Shown: piece after piece, positions 24,903 through 33,197 of the stretch
How the letters are laid out: each line of letters opens with the position of its first letter
Position numbering within the stretch: the stretch's first letter is position 1
Assembly: GCF_000308775.1 (NCBI RefSeq)
Contig: NZ_BAGJ01000176.1
Span: 1 to 61,620 of the forward strand
Direction of reading: 5' to 3'
DNA length: 61,620 bases
DNA from: Nocardia testacea NBRC 100365
Lineage (GTDB): Bacteria; Actinomycetota; Actinomycetes; Mycobacteriales; Mycobacteriaceae
The notes under the pieces: generated by a model
Seen by the model: the letters and a program-made list of their open reading frames with translations, nothing else
Databases searched by the model: none
Told to the model about the DNA's origin: nothing
Program-made: the position numbers and the translations under genes

Positions 24903-25604
24903 ATGCAGCAGGAAGCCGACCGCGCGCCCGGCGAGCGGCCGGTAGCGCTGATCACCGGCGCCGGACGCGGACTGGGCGCGGCGGTCGCCCGGGAGCTGGC
25001 TGTGGACCACCGGCTGCTCCTGGGCGCGCGCACCCCGGCCGGGCTGGAAGCGATCCTGGCCGAACTGCCCGAGGCCACCGGGTGGCCGGTGGAACTCACC
25101 GATTACGCGGCAGTGGCGGACGCGACGACGCCGATCGAACGGCTGGACGTACTGGTCCACAATGCGGGGATCGCCGATCTGGGCACGATCGCGGAATCCT
25201 CGGTGCGCCAGTGGCGTGACACGCTCGAGGCCAATCTCATCGCCGTCGCGGAGCTGACCCGCCTGCTGTTGCCGGCCCTGCGGGCGGCCGGCGGCCATGT
25301 GGTGCTCGTCAATTCGGGTGCGGGTCTGCGTGCCAATGCCGGCTGGGCCTCCTACGCGGCCAGCAAGTTCGGGCTGCGGGCATTCGGTGACGCACTACGG
25401 CTGGAGGAGCCGGCGCTGCGGGTGACCTCTGTTCATCCCGGCCGTATCGATACCGATATGCAGCGCGCGATCGTGGCCGGAGAGGGCCGCGCCTACGAGC
25501 CCGATCAGTTCCTGCGCCCGGAGACGGTCGCTCGCGCCATCCGGAACGCGATCGACACCCCGCGCGACGCACATCCCACCGAGATCGTGCTGCGGCCCTG
25601 GTGA
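24903..25604 (+). CDS. short-chain dehydrogenase/reductase (SDR) family oxidoreductase
   Basis: A 233-residue classical SDR. The cofactor loop is TGAGRGLG (about residue 19), then HNAGIAD near 82, catalytic Ser in LVNSGAG, and the YAASKFG motif with Tyr and Lys (about residue 150). The residue after the first beta strand is an Arg (LGARTPAG), which favours NADP(H). Substrate unknown. The stop codon overlaps the GTG start of the next gene by four bases, so the two are translationally coupled. Confidence 0.92.
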   Translation: MQQEADRAPGERPVALITGAGRGLGAAVARELAVDHRLLLGARTPAGLEAILAELPEATGWPVELTDYAAVADATTPIERLDVLVHNAGIADLGTIAESSVRQWRDTLEANLIAVAELTRLLLPALRAAGGHVVLVNSGAGLRANAGWASYAASKFGLRAFGDALRLEEPALRVTSVHPGRIDTDMQRAIVAGEGRAYEPDQFLRPETVARAIRNAIDTPRDAHPTEIVLRPW

Positions 25605-26095
25605 ACGCAGCCGTACGCTGGCCGGACCGCCTGGTCGTACGCCCCTGGACCCCGGACGACGCGCGGCGGGTAGCGGCGTGGCGTTACGACGGCCCGTGGG
25701 CTGTTTACGACCCGGCGGGCGACGAACCGCTCGATGCCGCCGACGGTTATCGGGCCGTGGTCGGCGCCGCTGACGATCTGCTGGTCGGCTTCTACTGCAC
25801 CGGAGCACAGGCGCGGGTGCCCGGCCTGACCGCTGCACCCGGGGTGATCGACCTCGGGGCGGGGATGGATCCGACCTGGGTCGGCCGGGGACACGGCGCG
25901 AGCTTCGGCAGGGCTGTGCTCGCCGATGTCCGCCGCGACCACAGCACCGCCCGGATGCGCGCGGTCGTCCAACACTGGAACACCCGCAGCCGGCGACTGC
26001 TGCGGACCCTGGGATTCCTGGAGTCGGGTCGTCATATCTGCGTGCAAGGTGAACGCTCGGTCGAGTACGTGGTGGTGCTGCTACCGCCCGCCTGA
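25601..26095 (+). CDS. GNAT family N-acetyltransferase
   Basis: A 164-residue acetyltransferase of the RimJ/RimL-like type. It has LVVRPWTPDDARRVAAWRY at the N-terminus, IDLGAGMDPTWVGRGHGASFG as the acetyl-CoA binding motif A, and WNTRSRRLLRTLGFLESG as motif B (Asn, Arg and the Leu-Gly-Phe turn). Acceptor unknown. It starts with GTG overlapping the SDR stop (GTGA), which implies a joint transcript and possibly a joint process. Confidence 0.9.
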   Translation: MNAAVRWPDRLVVRPWTPDDARRVAAWRYDGPWAVYDPAGDEPLDAADGYRAVVGAADDLLVGFYCTGAQARVPGLTAAPGVIDLGAGMDPTWVGRGHGASFGRAVLADVRRDHSTARMRAVVQHWNTRSRRLLRTLGFLESGRHICVQGERSVEYVVVLLPPA

Positions 26096-26433
26096 TCGAG
26101 CGGTATGACGAGGCGACTGTCGAACGGATGCGTCGCTCCGGGTTTTCTCGTGCGAAACCCATTGCAGGCCAATGCTTCGGCAACAGTTCCGAAGGAGCCG
26201 TGGTGAACTGGTCTCGACCGAGCGTTCGTCGAGCCTTTCGAAATTCCAGGTACATCACCACGAGGCCGCGCATCGCGAATCGGGTCGGCCTCGGCACCAG
26301 CCTGAGCCGGTTCGCCGGCCGTAGCCACCAGTCATCGCTTGTAGGCGCGCTTGAACAAACTCTCGCGCGGGCCGGGCAGGACTCGGCTGGGACGGTGATC
26401 CCGCCGGGGTCCGGGCACACCGACGCGCGAGAT
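26096..26433. other. non-coding stretch between the GNAT and histidine-rich protein genes
   Basis: About 340 bases. Open frames here are short, Arg/Ser-rich and lack start signals or domain motifs. No repeat or operator stands out except the terminator at its right edge. Confidence 0.5.
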
Positions 26434-26459
26434 CGGCGGGCGCGCAGTGGCGCCCGCCG
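26434..26459 (-). terminator. hairpin terminator downstream of the histidine-rich protein gene
   Basis: CGGCGGGCGC-N6-GCGCCCGCCG: a perfect ten-base GC stem with a six-base loop, 23 bases past the stop codon and without a T-run, as is common in actinomycetes. Confidence 0.65.
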
Positions 26460-26482
26460 ACGCAACTTTCGGTAGCGGTCGC

Positions 26483-26779
26483 TCAGTGCTCGTCGTAGTG
26501 TCCGTCGTGGGCGGCGTGCCGGTGCCCGTCGTGGATGTAGTCCACATGGTCACCGTGCGGTACCGCGACATGACCGCAACCCTCGCCGTGGACGTGGTCG
26601 TGCGCCGAGACCTCGGTGTGCCCGTGGGTTTCACACTCGTCGAAGTGCCCTTCGTGGGCCCGGTGCAGATGTCCGTCGTGGACGTAGTCGACGTGATCAC
26701 CGTGCGGGACCGCGACATGACCGCAGTCCGGCCCGTGTACATGCGTGTGGTCGGTATGCTGATCGTGTGCCGTTGTCAT
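26483..26779 (-). CDS. histidine-rich metal-binding protein with an internal tandem duplication
   Basis: A 98-residue protein with about 25 His residues. It is built of two copies of a 36-residue unit (residues 13-48 and 62-97): HVHG-x2-CGHVAVPHGDHVDY, then HDGH-x-H-x2-H-x-GH-x-DE. There is no signal peptide or membrane segment. Similar single- or double-unit proteins occur across bacteria, often beside zinc uptake or Fur/Zur genes, and are sometimes misnamed zinc transporter permease. The likely role is cytoplasmic zinc or nickel buffering. A good GAGGGA ribosome site precedes the ATG. Upstream lies a 26-base palindrome that may be a metal-regulator site. Confidence 0.82.
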   Translation of the reverse strand: MTTAHDQHTDHTHVHGPDCGHVAVPHGDHVDYVHDGHLHRAHEGHFDECETHGHTEVSAHDHVHGEGCGHVAVPHGDHVDYIHDGHRHAAHDGHYDEH

Positions 26780-26836
26780 CGGTGTTCCCTCTTTCCTCGA
26801 AGGGGTTGCTCTGCTCGAAACGGTCACCTGGAACTT

Positions 26837-26862
26837 CGCACTGAAATACATTACCAAGTGCG
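26837..26862. promoter_or_regulatory. palindromic operator candidate upstream of the histidine-rich protein gene
   Basis: CGCACT-N14-AGTGCG with perfect six-base arms and an AT-rich centre (GAAATACATTACCA), 58 bases before the start. The AT-rich core is loosely Fur/Zur-like but is not a consensus Zur box. Confidence 0.45.
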
Positions 26863-27159
26863 CATCAATGCAGGTAGCCACCAATGCGCCGAGCCCCGAC
26901 GAGGCGGCGGTTCGCGGGAGCACCCCCCAACCTCCCCAGCTATAGCCAACCCGAATATTTACCCGAATCACTCGGTCTTCAAACCGGTTCGGGGAATTTC
27001 TCGCACGGTTTTTATGTCTTTCGGGTACCAACCGCGTAACGTCGATGGAGTTCGAAACCGCCGGGCGGCAGCGTTTATGCCCGGCGGCCGATAGCTGCGC
27101 GAAGTTCTGGCTGGTTAATCCACTGGCAACACCGTGATGAAGATCGGACACGAGACCTC
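26863..27159. other. divergent region between the histidine-rich and secreted-protein genes
   Basis: About 300 bases with AT-rich patches (around 26950-27050) relative to the rest of the window. No gene or convincing promoter could be fixed; both flanking genes must start here. Confidence 0.45.
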
Positions 27160-27810
27160 ATGATGATCCGCAAGATCGTTGCGGCCGTAGTGCCGCTGCT
27201 CGCCACCACAACTGTGGGCGCGGCAGTCGTGCACGCAGAACCCGCGACTCCCGAGATCGGCTACCGCGCCGAGCTCATCGGTAACAGAGTGGTCACCACT
27301 CTCACCAACGGCACATTCGAGATCGACGGCGAAGCAGTCGAGATCCTGGACAACTCCGGCACCACCGTGGTGACGTTGCCCCTCGCGGTACGCGAGGGCG
27401 CCACGGAGTACCCGCTTCCGCACGCGGTGCGCGACGAGGGCCGGGTGCTCGAACTGACCGCGGTCAAGGATGTGGCGGCGGCTCGGCCCGCGGCGAAGCC
27501 GGTGGCCTCGCCGCAGGAGAACTACGCGGCTCAGAACAACTTCGCCTCCCAGTTCGGTCTGGCCACCGCCATCGGCGGCTTCATCGGTACGGCGCTGGGC
27601 GCAGTGGTCGGACTGGCCACGTGGGCGGGCGGGCCGGTGACCGGCATACCCGGAATCGTCACCGCAGCCGCTATCGGTGGCATCATCGGCACCATCGTCG
27701 TCGGCGGGCCGACGCTGATCATCGCGGGCATCGATCTGATCAACACCCTGGTAGCCGCTCCCGGCACGACGCAGTGGGCGCCGCGGCAGCAGGTTCAGTC
27801 GGCTAACTGA
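27160..27810 (+). CDS. secreted protein with a glycine-rich hydrophobic C-terminal region
   Basis: A 216-residue precursor with a Sec signal peptide cleaved after VVHAE (about residue 27). The first half of the mature protein is a beta-rich region (YRAELIGNRVVTTLTNGTFE, VEILDNSGTTVVTLPLAV). The second half, after FASQFGLATAIGG, is a long Gly/Ala/Ile-rich hydrophobic stretch with Gly-x3-Gly spacing that could insert in a membrane. Similar two-part proteins are common in Nocardia and Rhodococcus and are annotated only as hypothetical. ATG start. A strong bidirectional terminator follows. Confidence 0.75.
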   Translation: MMIRKIVAAVVPLLATTTVGAAVVHAEPATPEIGYRAELIGNRVVTTLTNGTFEIDGEAVEILDNSGTTVVTLPLAVREGATEYPLPHAVRDEGRVLELTAVKDVAAARPAAKPVASPQENYAAQNNFASQFGLATAIGGFIGTALGAVVGLATWAGGPVTGIPGIVTAAAIGGIIGTIVVGGPTLIIAGIDLINTLVAAPGTTQWAPRQQVQSAN

Positions 27811-27873
27811 GCCCACCCGGGGGGATCGGTGAACACGGGTCGGTGACCCGGTCCGCCCGGCATACGAAACCTC

Positions 27874-27907
27874 TCGGGCCCGGTCTGCGATGGCAGACCG
27901 GGCCCGA
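27874..27907. terminator. bidirectional terminator between the secreted protein and LLM oxidoreductase genes
   Basis: TCGGGCCCGGTCTGC-GATG-GCAGACCGGGCCCGA: a perfect 15-base stem with a four-base loop between two convergent genes. Confidence 0.85.
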
Positions 27908-27922
27908 ATGCTGTGCCGGTGG

Positions 27923-28717
27923 TCAGGCGATACCGCTGACCGGTTCCGGATTGATCTCGTCGCGCCACGCGATGGCCTCGCGGACCTGGGTGAGGTCGTA
28001 GTCCGGACCGGTGATGCCGACTGTGAACAGGGTGGCCCCCGCCTTCAGATAGTCCGGTGCCTTCTCCGCGCCCGGCCAGGCCACCGACCGCTCGATCTTG
28101 TCGGTTTCGGTGCCCACCCGCGCGCAGTGCTCGTCGAGCACCTGGCTCTTGTGGGTGAACACGTCCAGCTCGCCGAAGCTGTGCCAGATATCGGCGTACT
28201 CGGCCACCAGTCGCAGTGTCTTCTTCTCCCCGCCGCCACCGATGAGTACCGGGATCTCACGCACCGGCTGCGGGTTGAGCTTCGCCAACCGGCCGGTGAT
28301 GCGGGGCAGGTACTCCTTGAGCAGGTTCAGGCGGCTGCCGGCGGTACCGAAGTCGTATCCGTACTCGTCGTAGTCGCGCTCGAACCAGCCCGACCCGATA
28401 CCGAGGATGAGCCGGCCGTTACTGATCCGGTCCACGGTGCGGGCCATATCGGCGAGCAGATCCGGATTGCGGTAACCGCCGCCGGTGACCAGCGCGCCGA
28501 TCTCCACCCGTTCGGTCTGTTCGGCGAACGCGCCGAGCATGGTCCAGCATTCGTAATGCGCGCCGTCGGGGTCCCCGTACAGCGGAAAGAAGTGATCCCA
28601 GTTGAAGACGATGTCCACACCCGCGTCCTCGGCCCGCAATACGGCGTCGCGGATGAGTCCGTAATCGGGCGCGTGCTGGGGCTGGAGTTGGACTCCGATC
28701 CGAACCGGTCGGCTCAT
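27923..28717 (-). CDS. LLM-class F420-dependent oxidoreductase
   Basis: A 264-residue bacterial-luciferase-like TIM barrel. It starts IGVQLQPQHAPDYGLIRDAV, with VFNWDHFFPLYGDPDGAHYE, then LGALVTGGGYRNPDLLADMARTVD (here EIGALVTGG), and GRLILGIGSGWFERDYDEYG. These are F420-binding segments of the mycobacterial Rv0044c type. It transfers hydride between reduced F420 and an unknown substrate. The ATG follows a GAGGAGT site. It is divergent from the chloroperoxidase-like hydrolase, with 260 bases between. Confidence 0.92.
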   Translation of the reverse strand: MSRPVRIGVQLQPQHAPDYGLIRDAVLRAEDAGVDIVFNWDHFFPLYGDPDGAHYECWTMLGAFAEQTERVEIGALVTGGGYRNPDLLADMARTVDRISNGRLILGIGSGWFERDYDEYGYDFGTAGSRLNLLKEYLPRITGRLAKLNPQPVREIPVLIGGGGEKKTLRLVAEYADIWHSFGELDVFTHKSQVLDEHCARVGTETDKIERSVAWPGAEKAPDYLKAGATLFTVGITGPDYDLTQVREAIAWRDEINPEPVSGIA

Positions 28718-28978
28718 CTTGTTTGACTCCTCGTCGTCGGGTGATCTCCCGGATCCGAGGCTACCGGGGGCGCGAGCTCCCGGCCGAGCGGAAACGGTGG
28801 GCTCGGCCGCCCATCGACGCCCGCCCGATACCGGCGACCGTTCCGGTCGCGCATTGATTACGTAACGGATGAATACAGCCCCTTTTCCGGGCCTTTCCGT
28901 CGGTAGCATTTCGGGCGGCGTCTCGTTGTCACGACCCGCTACCGGTCGGCGAACCACGCACAGAAGGAGGCTCCGCCC

Positions 28979-29806
28979 ATGCCTGTGTGCACGACACGCG
29001 ACAAGGTGAACATCTATTACAAGGATTGGGGCAGTGGCCGCCCGGTCGTTTTCATACACGGCTGGCCGTTGAACGCCGATGCCTGGGAAGATCAGATGAA
29101 ATTCGTGGCGGACAACGGTTATCGCGGTATCGCCCACGATCGGCGCGGTCACGGCCGTTCGGATCAGCCGTGGAACGGTTACGATTTCGATACCTTCGCC
29201 GATGACCTGAACGATCTGCTGACGAGTCTGGATGTCCAGGACGCGACGCTGGTGGCACACAGTATGGGTGGCGGTGAGCTCGCCCGCTATATCGGCCGGC
29301 ACGGGACCGCGCGGGTGCACTCCGCGGTACTGCTCTCGGCCATCCCGCCGCTGATGAGCAAGACCGAGAGCAACCCCGAAGGTGTGCCGGACGAGGTTTT
29401 CGACCAGATCAAATCCGGAATTCTCGCCGAGCGTTCGCAATTCTGGAAGGACACGTCGGAAGGGTTCTTCAGCGCGAATCGCCCGGGTAACAAAGTGACG
29501 CAGGGAAATCGTGACGCGTTCTGGTTCATGGGTATACAGGAGAGCATCCAGGCCGCGGTGAAATGCGTCGACGCGTTCGCGTACACCGATTTCACCGAGG
29601 ATCTGAAGAAGTTCGACGTCCCCACTCTGGTCGTGCACGGTGACGACGATCAGGTGGTGCCGATCGATGCCACCGGACGCAAATCCGCCGAGATCATCCC
29701 GGATGCGACACTGAAGGTGTACGAGGGCGGTTCGCACGGTATCGCCCTCGTCCCGGGAGACAAAGAGAAGTTCAACGCCGACCTGCTGGAGTTCCTCGAC
29801 CGCTGA
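28979..29806 (+). CDS. alpha/beta hydrolase of the cofactor-free chloroperoxidase type
   Basis: A 275-residue alpha/beta-fold enzyme. The oxyanion loop is HGWPLNADAWEDQM, the nucleophile elbow is AHSMGGGE (Ser near residue 98), the acid is in VVHGDDDQVVP, and the catalytic His is in GGSHGIAL. GHGRSDQPWNGYDFDTFADDL is diagnostic of non-heme chloroperoxidases and related esterases, which make peracids and halogenate incidentally. No signal peptide. AAGGAGG lies nine bases before the ATG. Codon use is slightly less GC-rich than the neighbours, which could mean acquisition. Confidence 0.92.
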   Translation: MPVCTTRDKVNIYYKDWGSGRPVVFIHGWPLNADAWEDQMKFVADNGYRGIAHDRRGHGRSDQPWNGYDFDTFADDLNDLLTSLDVQDATLVAHSMGGGELARYIGRHGTARVHSAVLLSAIPPLMSKTESNPEGVPDEVFDQIKSGILAERSQFWKDTSEGFFSANRPGNKVTQGNRDAFWFMGIQESIQAAVKCVDAFAYTDFTEDLKKFDVPTLVVHGDDDQVVPIDATGRKSAEIIPDATLKVYEGGSHGIALVPGDKEKFNADLLEFLDR

Positions 29807-29912
29807 CGGAACGGGGCCCGGACCGCGTTCCGGACGCACGCACGGGGCGCGGTCCACGGCACTGTCCGGGCCGCGCCCCGACCGGCGGTGGCATCGGCCA
29901 CCACGAACACGA

Positions 29913-29957
29913 AAGAGCCCCGCGGCGCCCGGGGTACCGGGAGACCGCGGGGCTCTT
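29913..29957. terminator. bidirectional terminator between the hydrolase and MmgE/PrpD genes
   Basis: Perfect 13-base stem AAGAGCCCCGCGG (29913-29925) with CCGCGGGGCTCTT (29945-29957) and a 19-base loop, between convergent genes. Confidence 0.8.
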
Positions 29958-30022
29958 CCACTGGTGCCGGTCGAGCCCGGGGACGGCGGGTTCGCCACCG
30001 CCTCGGGACCGGGTGCCGGGGA

Positions 30023-31522
30023 TCAGCCCCGGACGAGCGACATGAGACTGTCCAGCGATCCGGCCGCGGGCAGGGCGAGCGCGCGCTCGGCGACCGTCCC
30101 CGCCTGCACCGCGGACAGGTGGCCTTCCACATTCAGGTCGAACTTCAACGTGAGTTCGTCATCGGAGAGCGGGTTCGCCGGGCCGCCGCGATTGTGGTCG
30201 ACGCGTGCCTCGTGCCACTGCCCGTCGCGGGTGCGCACCCGAAGCACGGCCGGGAACTGGTGCGGGTAGATCTCGTCGCACCGGGCGTCGGCGTGGGCGA
30301 CAACGAGCGCGGCCAACTCCAGCGTGCGCGCGTCGCGAGCGGCTTCGTCGGTGAAGTCGGCATGACCCACGCCCAGCCCGGAACCGCCGAGCAGCGCCCG
30401 TGCCACTGTGAACGGCCCGGAGAAGGCCGCGTGATAACCGGACTCCGGGGCCGCCTTGGCGGTCGGCGGTTCGGCGATGGTGCGGAGCACCGGTGTCGGC
30501 ACGCCGAGGTCGATCTCCACGATCGCGTCCGGATCGAGGCCGGCCGCTCGCAGCGCGCGGGCGGCATCGATACCGGCGTGGGTGAAGTGGTTACACGGGT
30601 ACGGCTTGAAGAAGATCCCGGGCAGTTCCCAGTGCTCACCGAGGCGGTCCACGACCTTGGCCGTATCTGCCCGGTCACCGCAGAAGGCGTGCAGGAAGCC
30701 GAACCGGCCCTCGATCACGGTGGGCGGACCGGTGAGCCCGTGCCGGGCGAATTCGGCCGCGGTGACCCCCGAATGCGCGGCCCAGCCGCAGTGCGCGCGC
30801 TTCACCGTGCCGCCGGTCCGGTTGGCCTCCAGCAGTCCGGCACCGAAGCTGGCGGCGATACCCATCGCGTCCGCGATACCTTCGGCGTCGAGGTCGTAGA
30901 GCATGGCCGCCGCGGCGGCGGAGCCGACGGCGCCGCAGATGGATGTCGCGTGCTGGCCGCGTTCGAAGAACTCGGAATTACCCAGTTCTTCGTCGTAGCC
31001 GCCCATGCCCAGGCGCACCGCGATCTCGATACCCACACCTGCCGCGTCCAGGACAGCGGCACCGGAAGCACCGGTGGTCTCCCCGACCGCGAGAGCGGCC
31101 GGGACCACGGATGCCGACGGATGCAGTACCGACGGCAGATGGGTGTCGTCGGAGTCCATCGAATGCGCGAGGGTGCCGTTCACCAGCGCGGCGGTGGCGG
31201 CGGGGAAACGCTGTCCGGTGCCGATACCGGTGGCCGCGGCGGCGCCGGCCCAGCCGCGCGCCACGGCCGTGACGGCCCGGGCCGACGGCTGTCCCTGGGC
31301 GGCCAGGGAGTTGCCGAGTACATCGAGGACGCGGCGGGCCACATCCTTACGGAGTTCGGCGGGGAGCCCGGCGGCGCGGGTATCCGCGGCGAGCGCGGCG
31401 AGCCGGCCGACCACGGTGCTGGTGAGGTCGTGGCGGGCGGCGGGCACGCTGTGCCGTCCGGGCATGAGCGAGGGCCCTGCGTGGTCACGCTTCGCTACCG
31501 CCTCCGGGCCTGACTCGCTCAT
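30023..31522 (-). CDS. MmgE/PrpD family protein
   Basis: A 499-residue protein of the family that includes 2-methylcitrate dehydratase and cis-aconitate decarboxylase. Conserved regions are RVLDVLGNSLAAQG, FPAATAALVNGTLAHSMDSD followed by HPSASVVPAALAVGE, CGWAAHSGVTAAEFARHGLTG, and FKPYPCNHFTHAGID. Members dehydrate, hydrate, isomerise or decarboxylate tricarboxylic acids; sequence alone does not choose. It is the last gene of the IclR operon and overlaps the cyclase stop by four bases. It probably handles an unsaturated acid intermediate of the pathway in this cluster. Confidence 0.9.
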   Translation of the reverse strand: MSESGPEAVAKRDHAGPSLMPGRHSVPAARHDLTSTVVGRLAALAADTRAAGLPAELRKDVARRVLDVLGNSLAAQGQPSARAVTAVARGWAGAAAATGIGTGQRFPAATAALVNGTLAHSMDSDDTHLPSVLHPSASVVPAALAVGETTGASGAAVLDAAGVGIEIAVRLGMGGYDEELGNSEFFERGQHATSICGAVGSAAAAAMLYDLDAEGIADAMGIAASFGAGLLEANRTGGTVKRAHCGWAAHSGVTAAEFARHGLTGPPTVIEGRFGFLHAFCGDRADTAKVVDRLGEHWELPGIFFKPYPCNHFTHAGIDAARALRAAGLDPDAIVEIDLGVPTPVLRTIAEPPTAKAAPESGYHAAFSGPFTVARALLGGSGLGVGHADFTDEAARDARTLELAALVVAHADARCDEIYPHQFPAVLRVRTRDGQWHEARVDHNRGGPANPLSDDELTLKFDLNVEGHLSAVQAGTVAERALALPAAGSLDSLMSLVRG

Positions 31523-32358
31523 GCCGCCACCACCGCGACCGGGCGCACGGGCGAACCGGTACCGCCGGTGATGCGCAGCGGCGCCATCACGAAGGTGAAC
31601 TCGGTCAGGCCGCGGGCGCTCGCGTCCTCCAGGTTCAGGTGCTCGATGATGTGGATTCCGTTCTCCACCAGCAGCACCCGGTGCACCGGCAGCACACTGT
31701 GCCCCTTACCGGGCGGAATATGTTCGAAGGCGGTGGTATCCGCGCCCGCGGCCACGATCCCGGCGGCGGCCAGCCACTGCGCCGCGCCCACATCGGCGCC
31801 CGGGACCCCGTCCTGCTGACCGAGATAGCGCTGGGCGTCGTCGAAATGCCGCGCCCAGCCGGTACGGATGAGTACGACGTCCCCACGCCGCGGGGTGACT
31901 CCGGCCGCATCGGCGGCATCGCGCAGATCCTGCTCGGTGACGGCCTGTCCGGCTTCCAGAGCGTCCGCCCCGCGCACCCGCGGTACGTCCAGCAGCAGTC
32001 CGCGCCGGAGCATGAAGGGGATCGTCTCCGCGCCCAACTGGGAGAACCGCCCGCCGCGCTGGGCTTCCTCGGCGTCGATATCGCCGTGCAGTTTGCCGCA
32101 GTGGCTGACATGGGACAGGGCGTCGACATGGGTGCCGACGTGCCCACCGGTCACAATGATCTCGTTGGACGCCGATCCGCCGTCCGGGCGGACCATATCG
32201 CCGTGCCGGCGGATCAGGGTCATCCGGAAGCCGGGATGGTTGGGCGAGCAGGGCATACCCGTCGTATACGGATGTCCCAGCTCGACGACGTCGACATCGC
32301 TGTTCACCACGGCGTGCAACAGCGCGTCCGGCGCGGCGGACACGGTGTGTTCGGTCAT
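31519..32358 (-). CDS. cyclase family protein (kynurenine formamidase-like metal hydrolase)
   Basis: A 279-residue protein. The metal-binding signature of the family, HVGTHVDALSHVSH, is intact near residue 72. VVELGHPYTTGMP lies at the start and ADTTAFEHIPPG near residue 210. Relatives hydrolyse N-formylkynurenine, cyclic amides or lactones, or convert isatin. In this operon it may open a ring or remove a formyl or amide group. Both ends overlap neighbours by four bases (ATGA), so synthesis is coupled to the CitE-like and MmgE/PrpD proteins. Confidence 0.9.
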   Translation of the reverse strand: MTEHTVSAAPDALLHAVVNSDVDVVELGHPYTTGMPCSPNHPGFRMTLIRRHGDMVRPDGGSASNEIIVTGGHVGTHVDALSHVSHCGKLHGDIDAEEAQRGGRFSQLGAETIPFMLRRGLLLDVPRVRGADALEAGQAVTEQDLRDAADAAGVTPRRGDVVLIRTGWARHFDDAQRYLGQQDGVPGADVGAAQWLAAAGIVAAGADTTAFEHIPPGKGHSVLPVHRVLLVENGIHIIEHLNLEDASARGLTEFTFVMAPLRITGGTGSPVRPVAVVAA

Positions 32359-33197
32359 GCTCTCACTCCTCGTTCTGCGGTGGCCTCTGCCCGGTCGAGC
32401 ACCACGCGGGCGTTCGCGACGACGGCGGGGTCGATGAATCTGCCGTTCTCGTCGAGAACCGCGGATTCCCCCGCCGCCTGGGACGCGGCCGCGCACTCCA
32501 CGATTCGCCGGGCTCGGCCCTGTTCCTCCGGCGACGGTGTAAAGGCCTGGTTGACGATGCCGATCTGGTCGGGATGGATGACCGAACGGCCGAAAAAACC
32601 CTGGGCGCGGCCGGTGCGCGAGGTCTCCGCCAGTCCGGCCGCATCCTCGACCGCGGTCCAGACGCTCTGGACCGGTGAGGACAGTCCGGCGGCGCGCGCC
32701 GCGGTGACGATCCAGCCGCGCGCCCACGCCAGGCCCTCGGCCTCGGTACGCAGATCGGCGGCCAGATCGGCTTCGCCCAGCGCGATACCGGTGACCCGCG
32801 GATGACATTTCGCGATAGCGGGCGCGGCGAGCAGGCCCGCGGCGGATTCGATGATGGCGTGCACCTGACAGGTGAGCCGGTCGGTCGTGGCCGCCACCGA
32901 TTCGGGGGTTTCGGCCTTGGGGAGGCGCACCCCGGCGGGCGGGGTCGGCGCGGCGGCCAGTTCGGCGAGCTCATTGTCCAACCAGGACGACCCGATGGCA
33001 TTGAGCCGCAACCAGACCCGGCGCTCCGGTGCTGCCGTGCGCAGAGCGGCGAGGGCATTTGCCAGCGCGCGCTCCTTCGCGTGGACCGGTACGGCGTCCT
33101 CCAGGTCGATCACCACGGCGTCGGCGGCGCTGTCGATCGCCTTGCCGATCCGGTCGTCGCGGTGACCGGGCACGTAGAGCCAGCTGCGCGGGGTCAT
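32355..33197 (-). CDS. CitE-like / HpcH-HpaI aldolase family lyase
   Basis: A 280-residue TIM-barrel lyase. It has PRSWLYVPGHRDDRI, VVIDLEDAVPVHAKERA with the Mg2+-binding acid, WLRLNAIGSSW, RLPKAETPE, and IALGEADLAADL with HPDQI near the end. Stand-alone CitE-like proteins cleave malyl-CoA, methylmalyl-CoA or citramalyl-CoA into an acyl-CoA and an oxoacid. There is no citrate lyase alpha or gamma subunit nearby, so it is not part of citrate lyase. The stop overlaps the cyclase start and the start overlaps the IclR stop. Confidence 0.9.
   Translation of the reverse strand: MTPRSWLYVPGHRDDRIGKAIDSAADAVVIDLEDAVPVHAKERALANALAALRTAAPERRVWLRLNAIGSSWLDNELAELAAAPTPPAGVRLPKAETPESVAATTDRLTCQVHAIIESAAGLLAAPAIAKCHPRVTGIALGEADLAADLRTEAEGLAWARGWIVTAARAAGLSSPVQSVWTAVEDAAGLAETSRTGRAQGFFGRSVIHPDQIGIVNQAFTPSPEEQGRARRIVECAAASQAAGESAVLDENGRFIDPAVVANARVVLDRAEATAERGVRA

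Noticed and set aside
26128..26475. Plus-strand frame of 115 codons after the GNAT gene
   Set aside because: Composition (Arg, Ser) and lack of ribosome site suggest a chance frame; it runs into a terminator hairpin.
26837..26862. Consensus Zur box upstream of the histidine-rich gene
   Set aside because: The AT-rich core matches the Zur consensus at too few positions; kept only as a palindrome of unknown regulator.
32355..33197. Citrate lyase beta subunit as part of a citrate lyase complex
   Set aside because: No alpha subunit, acyl-carrier subunit or ligase genes are nearby; a stand-alone acyl-CoA lyase fits better.
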